Assembly: GCA_046091165.1 (NCBI GenBank)
Contig: JBJTBE010000047.1
Coordinates: forward strand, 1 to 43,238
Direction of reading: 5' to 3'
DNA from: F1-60-MAGs163 sp046091165
GTDB taxonomy: Bacteria; Actinomycetota; Thermoleophilia; Solirubrobacterales; Solirubrobacteraceae
Length of the DNA stretch: 43,238 nucleotides
Shown here: piece by piece, positions 35,790-42,774 of the stretch
Layout of the letters: each line of letters starts with the position of its first letter
Numbering within the stretch: position 1 is the first letter of the stretch
Notes under the pieces: model-generated
Database searches by the model: none
What the model saw: only the letters and a program-made list of their open reading frames with translations
Told to the model about the DNA's origin: nothing
Translations under genes and position numbers: made by a program

Positions 35790-36335
35790 CTAAACGCCGA
35801 CTTTGTCGCGGTTGAGCGAAGCGACGTACGGCAGGTTCCGCCAGCGCTGGCGAAAGTCGAGCCCGTAGCCGATGGCGAAGCGGTTGGGGATCTCGAAGCC
35901 GACGTAGTCGACCGTCACGTCGGTCTTGAGCCGCTCCGGCTTGATCAGCAGCGAGCAGACCTTCAGCGTCGCCGGGTCCCGGGAGCCGAGGTTGCGCAGC
36001 AGGTACTGGAGGGTGAGGCCCGAGTCGATGATGTCCTCGACGATCAGGACGTCGCGCCCGGCGATCGGGGCGTCGAGGTCCTTGAGGATCCTCACCACTC
36101 CGCTGGAATCGGTGTCGGAGCCGTACGAGGAGACCGCCATGAAGTCCAGTTCGCACTCGATCGTGATCTGGCGCATCAGGTCGGCCAGGAAGAAGGCGGC
36201 GCCCTTGAGCACGCCGACCAGCAGCAGGTCCTTCCCCTCGTAGTCGGCGCTGACCTGGCGGCCGAGGGCACGGACCCGCTCCTTGAGCTGGTCGGGCTGG
36301 ACGAGGATCTCCCCGATCGGCGGCTCTTCCGGCAT
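35790..36335 (-). CDS. hpt: Hypoxanthine phosphoribosyltransferase
   Basis: A 181-residue purine-salvage enzyme. The PRPP loop is VLIVEDIIDSGLTLQYLL, with the acidic pair and Ser-Gly-Thr/Leu stretch typical of the family. LVGVLKGAAFFLADLMR is the first loop. VDYVGFEIPNRFAIGYGLDF near the end contacts the base. ATG36335 gives the normal family length, 11 bases after the tilS stop. The tilS-hpt-ftsH order is shared with many bacteria. Confidence 0.93.
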   Translation of the reverse strand: MPEEPPIGEILVQPDQLKERVRALGRQVSADYEGKDLLLVGVLKGAAFFLADLMRQITIECELDFMAVSSYGSDTDSSGVVRILKDLDAPIAGRDVLIVEDIIDSGLTLQYLLRNLGSRDPATLKVCSLLIKPERLKTDVTVDYVGFEIPNRFAIGYGLDFRQRWRNLPYVASLNRDKVGV

Positions 36336-36346
36336 CGGCGCGGACC

Positions 36347-37312
36347 TTACCTGCCGCTCGTGCGGGACCGCTCGGGGGACCGCTCGAAGCGCAGGACCCC
36401 TCCCTCGACCACCGCCCGGGCGCCGTCGCCGACGTCGAGGGCGGCGCCGGCGGTGCCCCGGTCCAGCGCAAGGATGCCGTCCAGCCGGGAGGCCGCGCGC
36501 GGGCAGGGCGCCCCGGTAGAGGCCTCGGCCAACTCGCGCACGACCAGCCGGGCCAGCGCCACCGGCAGCGCCTCCAGGTGGTCCAGCGGGATCTCGCGCC
36601 GCCCGGCCAGGGCGGTCTCGACGACCATGTCGAGTACCTCGGCCTCGTCGCGGAGCAGCTCGGCGGTGCGGGCGATGTTGGCCACGGCGGCCGGGTTGAC
36701 CTCCTCCAGCGCGGGCACCACCTCGCCGCGGATCCTCGTGCGCGCGTAGGGCCCTGCTTCGTTGGTCGAGTCCTCGGCCCAGGCCAGCCCGCGGTCCTCG
36801 CACCAGGCCGTCGTCTCCTCCCGGGTCATCCCGGCCGCCAGCAGCGGGCGCACCAGGCGCCCGCGGCGCCCCGGCATCCCGAGCAGGGCGCGCCGGCCGG
36901 GCGAGGCGGCGAGCCGGTAGAGGACGGTCTCCGCCTGGTCGCTGAGGGTGTGGCCGGCGGCGAGGTCGGCGCCGGTGGAGGCGGCGAGCGAGGCGCCGGC
37001 CCCGTAACGGAAGTCGCGCGCCCAGGCCTGGAGGTTCCCGGCCTCCGGTGCGCGGGCCTTCTCCACCTCGAGCGCGACCCCCAGGCGGGCGCAGAGCTCC
37101 CGGCACCAGGCCTCGTCGGCGCCGGCGTCCTCGCGCAGCCCGTAGTTGACGTGCAGCGCGCGAACGCTTCCCGGGCCGCAGATCGTCGCCGCGATGTCGA
37201 GGAGGCAGACCGAGTCGCGCCCGCCGGAGAGCATCACCACCACCGGCTCGCCGGATACCAGCAGGCCGGTGGCCCTGACCCGCTCGAGGAGCCCTTCGCA
37301 GCGGCTGCTCAC
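36347..37312 (-). CDS. tilS: tRNA(Ile)-lysidine synthase
   Basis: A 321-residue PP-loop ATPase that converts the wobble C of tRNA-Ile(CAU) to lysidine. The PP-loop reads SGGRDS (29-34). LHVNYGLR and AAGHTLSDQAETVLYRL follow, then RPLLAAGMTREETTAWC, all typical of TilS. The C-terminal part is shorter than in E. coli TilS but normal for compact forms. GTG37312 overlaps the cyclase TGA in GTGA; upstream readings to 37696 lie inside the cyclase gene. Confidence 0.91.
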   Translation of the reverse strand: MSSRCEGLLERVRATGLLVSGEPVVVMLSGGRDSVCLLDIAATICGPGSVRALHVNYGLREDAGADEAWCRELCARLGVALEVEKARAPEAGNLQAWARDFRYGAGASLAASTGADLAAGHTLSDQAETVLYRLAASPGRRALLGMPGRRGRLVRPLLAAGMTREETTAWCEDRGLAWAEDSTNEAGPYARTRIRGEVVPALEEVNPAAVANIARTAELLRDEAEVLDMVVETALAGRREIPLDHLEALPVALARLVVRELAEASTGAPCPRAASRLDGILALDRGTAGAALDVGDGARAVVEGGVLRFERSPERSRTSGR

Positions 37313-38628
37313 TTCCTGGCCTTTCCGCCCTTGCGCTTGCCCTTGACCTTGCCTTTCGCGCGCCCCTTGCCGCCGCCCTTGCCGGCCTTGCGGGCGCCTG
37401 CCTTCTTCTTTCCGGCGGCGGGTGAGGGCTCGTGCGCGAGGAAGAGCTCGGTGGCGTGGGAGAAGCCCTTGAGCCTGACCTCGCCGATCAGGTCGAAGTC
37501 GAGGACGCCGTCGGCGGCCTCCACCACCGGCCAGGTGACGAGGACCTCCCCGGCCGCCGCCCGGGCCACCACCCGCGCTGCGAGGTTGACCTCGCGGCCG
37601 AAGTAGTCGCCGTCGCGGTAGACGACCTCCCCGGCGTGGATGCCGATGCGCGGCAGCGGGCGCTCGTCCTGCTCGCGCTGGAAGGCAACAGCCCACTCGG
37701 CCAGCGGCCCGGGGTCGCTGGAGACGATCATCACCTCGTCGCCGATCGTCTTGACGATCCGGGCCTGGTCGGGGATCGAGCGCCGCACCCGCTCGACGAA
37801 GCGCTCGACCACCCCGGCGGCCTCCTCGTCCCCGAGCTCCTCGGTCAGCTGCGTGTAGCCGGCCAGGTCGGCGAAGGCGATCGCCACGACCAGCCGTCCC
37901 TCGCCGGTGACGCCGCCCTCGTCGGCCTCGAGGTGGGTGACGATCTCCTGCTCGAGGTAATGGGCCAGGTACCGGCGGTGCAGGTAGTCCATCGTCGGCA
38001 GGCTCAGGGGAAGCACGTTCGAGGCCAGGGAGGCGATCTGCTCGTTGATCTCCTCCGCCCCGGCCCCCTCCCGCAGGAGCGGCTCATGGACGTGCAGGTG
38101 AAGCAGGCGGACCTCGGCGTCGGCGATCCGGGCGATCGACTGCCCGTAGACGCGGATCGCCTGGAGCAGCGCCTCGCGGGGAAAGCCGGCCTCGATCGAG
38201 GAGGCCAGGTAGCTCAGCACCCGCACGTCGTCGCCGCTCAGGTTCTCGACGATCGCCTCGGGCAGGCCCAGGGCGGCGAAGGTCTCGCGAATCGTCTCCG
38301 GGTCGAGCCCGGTCAGCTGGGAGGCCTCCTCGAGCGTGTACCGGTCGCTGAGGAGCTGCTCGTTGGCCAGCTCGTCGACGTAGCCGACCATTCGGCCGCT
38401 CTGGACCGCCTCGACGAGATCGTCGACCGAGTGGCCGCGCTCGCGCATCCGGGCCAGCGTCCTGGCCTGGGCGATCTGGGCCGGGGTCCAGCCGCCGTCC
38501 ATGCCCGGGAAGAGCCCGCGGGCCTGCCACCGGCGGAGGGTCGCCGCCGAGATGCCGGTCAGCTCGGCGACCTCGGAGACCGTGAAGAGCTCCTCGCCGC
38601 CGCTGCTCGTCTGGGTCTCCTTCGGCAT
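37309..38628 (-). CDS. MerR-type HTH fused to a class III adenylate/guanylate cyclase
   Basis: A 439-residue protein. Residues 14-77 are a MerR-type helix-turn-helix (FTVSEVAELTGISAATLRRW). Residues about 90-230 are helical and resemble the regulatory domain of Rv1264-type cyclases. The class III catalytic domain starts near 245. Metal ligands are Asp254 (FADLAGYT) and Asp297 (KTIGDE). Lys293 and Asp341 are candidate purine-selecting residues, favouring ATP. Asn348 and Arg352 (NLAAR) stabilise the transition state. The last 33 residues are nearly all Lys, Gly, Ala and Arg, like a nucleic-acid-binding tail. The cyclase should be soluble. It overlaps tilS by four bases. Confidence 0.83.
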   Translation of the reverse strand: MPKETQTSSGGEELFTVSEVAELTGISAATLRRWQARGLFPGMDGGWTPAQIAQARTLARMRERGHSVDDLVEAVQSGRMVGYVDELANEQLLSDRYTLEEASQLTGLDPETIRETFAALGLPEAIVENLSGDDVRVLSYLASSIEAGFPREALLQAIRVYGQSIARIADAEVRLLHLHVHEPLLREGAGAEEINEQIASLASNVLPLSLPTMDYLHRRYLAHYLEQEIVTHLEADEGGVTGEGRLVVAIAFADLAGYTQLTEELGDEEAAGVVERFVERVRRSIPDQARIVKTIGDEVMIVSSDPGPLAEWAVAFQREQDERPLPRIGIHAGEVVYRDGDYFGREVNLAARVVARAAAGEVLVTWPVVEAADGVLDFDLIGEVRLKGFSHATELFLAHEPSPAAGKKKAGARKAGKGGGKGRAKGKVKGKRKGGKARK

Positions 38629-38653
38629 CCGGGGGCGAGTATGACGGCGCGCC

Positions 38654-38675
38654 CGCGCCGCCTGCGGGCGGCGCG
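38654..38675 (-). terminator. GC-rich hairpin after the histone-like gene
   Basis: The arms CGCGCCGCC (38654-38662) and GGCGGCGCG (38667-38675) pair perfectly over nine bases with a four-base loop. The hairpin lies between the stop of the histone-like gene and the start of the cyclase gene, both on the minus strand. There is no U tract, so it would be a tract-less terminator of the kind proposed for high-GC actinobacteria, or simply a leader structure. Confidence 0.4.
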
Positions 38676-38691
38676 AAGGCGGGCGCCGCGG

Positions 38692-39132
38692 CTAGCTGGA
38701 GCTCTTGCGGCGGGTGGTCGAAGCCTTGGCCGCGGGCTTGCGCGCAGTGGAGGCCTTGCGGGCAGGAGCGGCCTTCTTGCGCGGCGCCGCCTTCTTGCCC
38801 GGGGCGGCCTTCTTGCGCGGTGCGGCCTTGGCGGTCGTCCGCCGGGAGGCCGGCACCGCCCGCTCGAGCGCGCCGAGGCGGCGCTCGATCACCGCGAGGC
38901 GGTCACCGAGGCGCTTGAGCTCCTCGCTGGTCGGGGGAAGCGCGTCCTCGACCACATCACGGAAGCGCTGCGCGGCGGTCGCCAGCTCGTCGGCGACCTC
39001 CTGGGCGCGGTCGCGGTTGAGGGTCGAGCCCGCAGTCTGGAAGGCCTGGTCGACGGCCGCCCGTACCTGCCCGGACCGTGAGGCTCCCTTGGAGTCCTTC
39101 TTCTTCTTGGACTTCTTGTCGTTCTTGGCCAT
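38692..39132 (-). CDS. Lysine-rich histone-like/phasin-like coiled-coil protein
   Basis: A 146-residue very basic protein. The N-terminus is Lys rich (KKSKKKKDSK). Residues about 22-95 form helices with a coiled-coil (ELKRLGDRLAVIERRLGALE). The last 45 residues are repeats of AAPRKK/AAPGKK/AAPARK type, like histone H1 tails and some granule-associated phasins. It could bind DNA or coat polymer granules. ATG39132 has a leaderless-type promoter immediately upstream. The coiled-coil resembles that of the small protein at 39852-40247, so the two may be distant paralogues. The longer reading to 39624 is the other strand of the phosphorylase gene. Confidence 0.7.
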   Translation of the reverse strand: MAKNDKKSKKKKDSKGASRSGQVRAAVDQAFQTAGSTLNRDRAQEVADELATAAQRFRDVVEDALPPTSEELKRLGDRLAVIERRLGALERAVPASRRTTAKAAPRKKAAPGKKAAPRKKAAPARKASTARKPAAKASTTRRKSSS

Positions 39133-39168
39133 GGCCAGAGAATATCCTCGCCAGCCCGCGCCGTGGAA
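39133..39168. promoter_or_regulatory. Compact divergent promoter with overlapping -10 boxes
   Basis: Only 30 bases separate the divergent starts 39132 and 39163. On the minus strand TTTCCA (39168-39163) and TATTCT (39144-39139) are 18 bases apart, and the -10 ends six bases before the ATG, as in leaderless transcripts. On the plus strand TATCCT (39143-39148) overlaps it, so one short AT-rich patch could serve both directions. Positions are seen directly; promoter activity is inferred. Confidence 0.45.
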
Positions 39169-39855
39169 ACCCGTCACATTCATCCCACCGCTCCCCTGGC
39201 TCCCCGGGCCCTGCTCTGTGGCGACCCGGGCCGGTCGCTGGCCCTCGCCCAGCAGCTCACCGACGAGCCGAAGATGTTCAACCACAACCGGGGGCTGTGG
39301 GGGTACACCGGGCAGGCGAGGGACGGTGAGCCGCTGACGATCATGGCCCACGGCATGGGGGCGCCGAGCGCGGTGATCGTCCTGGAGGAGCTCTGCGACC
39401 TCGGGCTCGAGGTAGCCGTGAGGGTGGGCTCGTGCGGGGCGGTGGCCGACGGGATCACCCCGGGAGAGATCCTGAACGTAGAGTCGGCCCTGCCCCTGGA
39501 CGGGGTGAGCCGCGACCTGGGGTGCGAGGAGGTGGCGCGGCCCGACGGCGAGCTGGCCGGCCAGCTGGCCGGCGGCTGCGACCGTTCGGGGCTGTTCGTG
39601 ACCGCCGACCTCTTCTACGAGCACGGGCCCGGGCGGATCGAGGAGTGGCGCCGGGCCGGAGCACTCGCCGTGGAGATGGAGGCGGCGGCGCTCTTCGCCG
39701 TGGCCGGCATCCGCGGCATCCGGATCGCCTGCGCCTGCATGGTCACCGACGGCTCGCCCGGCGGCGGAGAGCGGCTGGAGGGAGTGGGCCTCGAGCGGGC
39801 GACCGGGCGCCTGGGCCGGGTCGGCCTGGACGCCCTGCTGGGGGTCGGCGCCTAG
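39163..39855 (+). CDS. Nucleoside phosphorylase family protein (PNP/UDP type)
   Basis: A 230-residue member of the hexameric purine/uridine phosphorylase family. GDPGRS (20-25) binds phosphate. GYTGQARDG, MAHGMGAPSAVIVLEEL, VRVGSCGAV and the nucleoside-binding VEMEAAALFAVA are all typical, and TDGSPGGGE near the C-terminus stands where the catalytic Asp loop lies. It cleaves a nucleoside with phosphate to a base and ribose 1-phosphate; base preference is not clear. GTG39163 is the only good start. It ends with a four-base overlap with the convergent coiled-coil gene. Confidence 0.82.
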   Translation: METRHIHPTAPLAPRALLCGDPGRSLALAQQLTDEPKMFNHNRGLWGYTGQARDGEPLTIMAHGMGAPSAVIVLEELCDLGLEVAVRVGSCGAVADGITPGEILNVESALPLDGVSRDLGCEEVARPDGELAGQLAGGCDRSGLFVTADLFYEHGPGRIEEWRRAGALAVEMEAAALFAVAGIRGIRIACACMVTDGSPGGGERLEGVGLERATGRLGRVGLDALLGVGA

Positions 39856-40247
39856 CTGCCGAGCTCGAGCTTCTTCTCGATCGCGTCGAGCCGCTCGGTG
39901 ATCACTTCGAGCGTCGCGGTGATCGACTCGAGGCTCTCGGTGATCCCGGCCGCCGCGCCGGTGGCCAGGCGGTCGTTGACCGCGTCCACCGAGTCCTCTA
40001 TCCCGTCGAGCCGCTGGCCGAGCGAGCGGATACGCCGCGTCAGCCGCTCGACGTCGTTGGCCGAGGGGAGGTTGAGGGCGCCCATCGCGACTCCCTGGGC
40101 CTGCGAGGCCTTCTCACGGGCCTCGAAGGCCCGGGCCAGGGCGCCGCTGACGACGGGGTTGTCGAGCATCTCCTGGGCCAGCCGCCCGATCGCGTCCTCG
40201 CCCGAACGGGTTACGCGGTCGCGGATTCCCTCGTTGCCTTCGTCCAT
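39852..40247 (-). CDS. Small coiled-coil protein, unknown function
   Basis: A 131-residue soluble protein made almost wholly of helix. Residues about 10-60 carry short amphipathic helices (MLDNPVVSGALARAFEAREK). Residues 65-131 form a heptad coiled-coil (VERLTRRIRSLGQRLDGIE, LEVITERLDAIEKKLEL). It resembles phasin-like or polymer-granule proteins of actinobacteria but no family is certain. ATG40247 was preferred over an upstream start at 40271 that would touch the ApbE gene. It follows that gene by 24 bases and may share its transcript. Confidence 0.6.
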   Translation of the reverse strand: MDEGNEGIRDRVTRSGEDAIGRLAQEMLDNPVVSGALARAFEAREKASQAQGVAMGALNLPSANDVERLTRRIRSLGQRLDGIEDSVDAVNDRLATGAAAGITESLESITATLEVITERLDAIEKKLELGS

Positions 40248-40271
40248 TCCCGGCACGTTAGCCGCCGCCAC

Positions 40272-41222
40272 TCAGCGGCGGCGGGCGACGAGCTTCTCGG
40301 GCACGCGAAACGGCCGGCAGCCGGCGGTCCACTCCACCGAGCCGTCCCGGCCCACCACCATGCCCTGGGCCCCGTGGGCCGGAAGCATCTCCAGCGCGGC
40401 GCTGCGGCCCTGGAGGAAGGCGGCCTTGCTCAGGGCCTCGGCGCGCCAGCCCTCGGCGTCGATCACCGTCACCAGGGCGATGTCGGAAAGGGCCGACCGA
40501 CCGGTTGCCGGGTCGAGCAGGTGATGGTTCTCCTCGCCGTCCCGGGACCACCGGCGCCCCTGGGAGGAGCTGGTCACGAGCGCCTGGCCGTCGAGGCGGA
40601 ACTCGCCGGCCGGCGGGCCGCCGCGGTTGAACGGGTGGGCGACGTCCACCAGCCAGCCGCCCTTCGGCGCCGCGCCGGCGGTGCGAAGGTCCCCGCCGAG
40701 GTTCACCAGCGCAGCCCCGGCCCCGTCCCCGACCAGCATCGTGGCCACCATGTCGGCGGCCAGGCCCTTGCCGATCCCGCCGGAGTCGATACCGCGATCG
40801 CCGACGGTGATCGTCGCGGAGCCGCGGTCGACCGAGACCTCCGGGCGCCCGCGCGCGCCGGAGGCCTGCAGGCCGGCCTCGGTCGGCTCCTGGGGCGGAA
40901 GGGTCTCCAGCTCGCGGAAGGTCCGGTCGTAGCCGAGATCGACCAGGTCGCCGAGGACCGTCGGGTCGAAGAGTCCGCCGGTCAGCTCCCAGGCCTCGAC
41001 GGCGCGCTCCACGAGCTCGATCGTCTCCGGCGAGGCCGGCACCGGCTCGCCGGGGGCGGCGTTGGCCCGGGAGATCTCGCTGTCGGCGATGAACCGGCTC
41101 CAGAGCCGCTCGAGCCGGTCCACCGCCTCGAGGGCTGTGGCGGCGTGGCGTGGCTCGCCGTCCCCGATGACCACGTGGGCGTGCGTACCCATCGCGTCGA
41201 ACGAGAGCTCGGTCAGCTTCAT
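40272..41222 (-). CDS. apbE: FAD:protein FMN transferase (ApbE family)
   Basis: A 316-residue ApbE-like flavin transferase, which moves FMN from FAD onto a Thr of target proteins. FDAMGTHAHV opens the fold. LWSRFIADSEISRAN binds FAD. IDSGGIGKGLAADMVA (about 168-183) and ALVNLGGDLRTAG are the central signatures. HLLDPATGRSA (about 230-240) with a later IDAEGWRAEALSKAAFLQG segment holds the metal and adenine contacts. No signal peptide or lipobox is seen, so it should act in the cytoplasm, unlike most ApbE. No target with an obvious D-x-x-T-S-x-A-T site was found in this window. GGAG lies six bases before ATG41222. Confidence 0.85.
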   Translation of the reverse strand: MKLTELSFDAMGTHAHVVIGDGEPRHAATALEAVDRLERLWSRFIADSEISRANAAPGEPVPASPETIELVERAVEAWELTGGLFDPTVLGDLVDLGYDRTFRELETLPPQEPTEAGLQASGARGRPEVSVDRGSATITVGDRGIDSGGIGKGLAADMVATMLVGDGAGAALVNLGGDLRTAGAAPKGGWLVDVAHPFNRGGPPAGEFRLDGQALVTSSSQGRRWSRDGEENHHLLDPATGRSALSDIALVTVIDAEGWRAEALSKAAFLQGRSAALEMLPAHGAQGMVVGRDGSVEWTAGCRPFRVPEKLVARRR

Positions 41223-41253
41223 CTTCGCTCCCCGGCCGGCCGGGGCGGCTGGG

Positions 41254-41805
41254 TCAGCTCCAGTCGGAGTGGCTGCGGTGGCGCTCGCGCTCCTCGTAGC
41301 CACTGCCGTCCGAGCCGGAGTGCGCCTCGTTGCTCAGGTCATGGCAATCGTCGGCGTCGGGGCCGGCGCAGGCCTCGAAGTAGGTGGTGTTGCCCTTCTC
41401 GCCTCCGGCCTGCACGGCGAAGTACTCGTTGCCCTTCTTGGCGATCATCCCGTACTCCGAGCCGCCGTAGGGGCCCCAGCCACCGCCGCCGCCGTTGCTG
41501 CGGACGATCTCCCAGCCGGCCGACTTGGCCTCGCTGTTGTAGTCGCTGACGATCTGCTTGGGGGTGGCCTTGGAGTTGGAGTAACGGGCGTACTCGACGC
41601 CGTTGCGGTCGCTGGTCTTGAGCGTGTCCGAACCCGAAGGAGGCTTGAGCGGGACGCCACCCGGCTCGGTGTTGCCGCTCGCCGGGGAACCCCCGCCCGA
41701 GGTCTCCACGACGGTGGTCGTGGTGGACGAGCCTCCGCAGGCGGCTACGACCGCCGCGGCGATTCCCATGAGGCCGGCTCCCGCCAGCTTGAAGTGCCTG
41801 TTCAT
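41254..41805 (-). CDS. Secreted lipoprotein, unknown function
   Basis: A 183-residue lipoprotein. The signal peptide (MNRHFKLAGAG, hydrophobic core) ends in a lipobox VAAC with lipidated Cys23. A Ser/Thr/Gly-rich linker follows (GGSSTTTTVVETSGGG). The mature domain, about 60-150, has two Cys (about 147 and 155) in FEACAGPDADDCHD that could form a disulfide. The C-terminus is rich in His, Ser and Glu (EERERHRSHSDWS) and might bind a metal. GGGGAG precedes the ATG. The ApbE gene starts 31 bases downstream on the same strand, so the two are probably cotranscribed. Confidence 0.7.
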   Translation of the reverse strand: MNRHFKLAGAGLMGIAAAVVAACGGSSTTTTVVETSGGGSPASGNTEPGGVPLKPPSGSDTLKTSDRNGVEYARYSNSKATPKQIVSDYNSEAKSAGWEIVRSNGGGGGWGPYGGSEYGMIAKKGNEYFAVQAGGEKGNTTYFEACAGPDADDCHDLSNEAHSGSDGSGYEERERHRSHSDWS

Positions 41806-41964
41806 CCCTGTATCTCCCCTTTTTGAACGATCAGGAAGGCGTCGCCTCCCACCGGGCGGAATCTAAGCACAGGCCGCGGCCATCCGCCAGCGGCGCAGCT
41901 CGTCCGTCAGGGCTGCGGCTGGTAGCTTCGCGGCTCCCTGTCCGGTCAACCGCAATTCCGCTTC
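41806..41964. other. 159-base divergent intergenic region
   Basis: It separates the lipoprotein gene (minus) from the unrecognised gene (plus) and should hold both promoters. TTAGATT on the minus strand near 41862-41868 is a possible -10 box; no paired -35 was convincing. No repeat, operator or RNA element was recognised. Confidence 0.3.
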
Positions 41965-42774
41965 GTGCAGTTCGAGGTCCCGTGGCCGCTGGGTCCGGAC
42001 GACGGCCGCTACGTGCTGCGCGGGCACGCCGGCCGGCCCGACTGGGTGCTGGTCCTCTCCACCGCGGGCGCCACGGCCCGCCCCCGGCGCTCGCGGAAGG
42101 TCGCCGCGGAGCCCTCCCCGCTCGAGATCCCGACAACCCGGGCAACGCTGGTCGCCGCGGCACCTCTCGGCGAGGACCCCGCGCGCTGGCTCAAGTCGGT
42201 CGATACCGAGGTCGAGGCCGGCGCCGCGCTGGCCCAGGTGAACCGGGCCCTGTACCTGTTCCGGATCGCCGCCGCCCGGCCCGGCGCGCACGGTTTCGTC
42301 CTCGACGACGTACTCACCGTCCGGGTCGGATATGGCGCCGGCGAGCAGGTGGCGGCGGGCCGGTGGACCGAAGCCGTCGAGCTGGGGCGCGGGCCACGGC
42401 GCCGCCGGCGCCGTCGCATGCTCCAGCCCGACAGCCGCTTCTCCGCGCTCCTCGGCGGCCACGACGCGGCGCTGGCCACCGAGGAGCTGGCCCTCCGCGC
42501 GCGGGCCGACGTCGACGCCGCCCGCTGGCGCGAGGCCTCCCTCCAGCTCGAGGCCGCCTTCCTGGCCGCGCCCGAGGAGCTGGCGCCCTGGCGCAACCAC
42601 AGCGACATGGCCGCCCGGCTCGATGAGCTTCAGGGGCTCGCCCCGGGGGTCGCCTCGGCCGCCCAGGCGGCCCGCCAGGGCGGAATTGGCGATGAGCAGG
42701 TGGAGCAGGTGCAGGCGGCCCTGGCCCGGCTGGAGGCCGCCCTGCGGGCCCGCAGCGCCGCCGCCGTCCCCTAG
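41965..42774 (+). CDS. Hypothetical protein, not recognised
   Basis: A 269-residue protein that I cannot place in a family. The N-terminal 150 residues alternate strand-like segments (GRYVLRGH, PDWVLVLST, GFVLDDVLTVRVGYG). A basic run of Arg follows near residue 145 (GPRRRRRRR). The C-terminal 100 residues are Ala/Leu/Glu rich helices (ALATEELALRARADVDAARW, VEQVQAALARLEAALRA). There is no signal peptide or membrane helix. GTG41965 is the only usable start because no ATG or GTG lies upstream in frame. The frame is open, with strong third-position GC like its neighbours, so it is probably real. Confidence 0.55.
   Translation: MQFEVPWPLGPDDGRYVLRGHAGRPDWVLVLSTAGATARPRRSRKVAAEPSPLEIPTTRATLVAAAPLGEDPARWLKSVDTEVEAGAALAQVNRALYLFRIAAARPGAHGFVLDDVLTVRVGYGAGEQVAAGRWTEAVELGRGPRRRRRRRMLQPDSRFSALLGGHDAALATEELALRARADVDAARWREASLQLEAAFLAAPEELAPWRNHSDMAARLDELQGLAPGVASAAQAARQGGIGDEQVEQVQAALARLEAALRARSAAAVP

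Noticed and set aside
38701..38840. Tandem DNA repeat in the histone-like gene
   Set aside because: The repeated AAPRKK/AAPGKK units are a protein-level low-complexity tail with variable codons, not a DNA repeat array or CRISPR.
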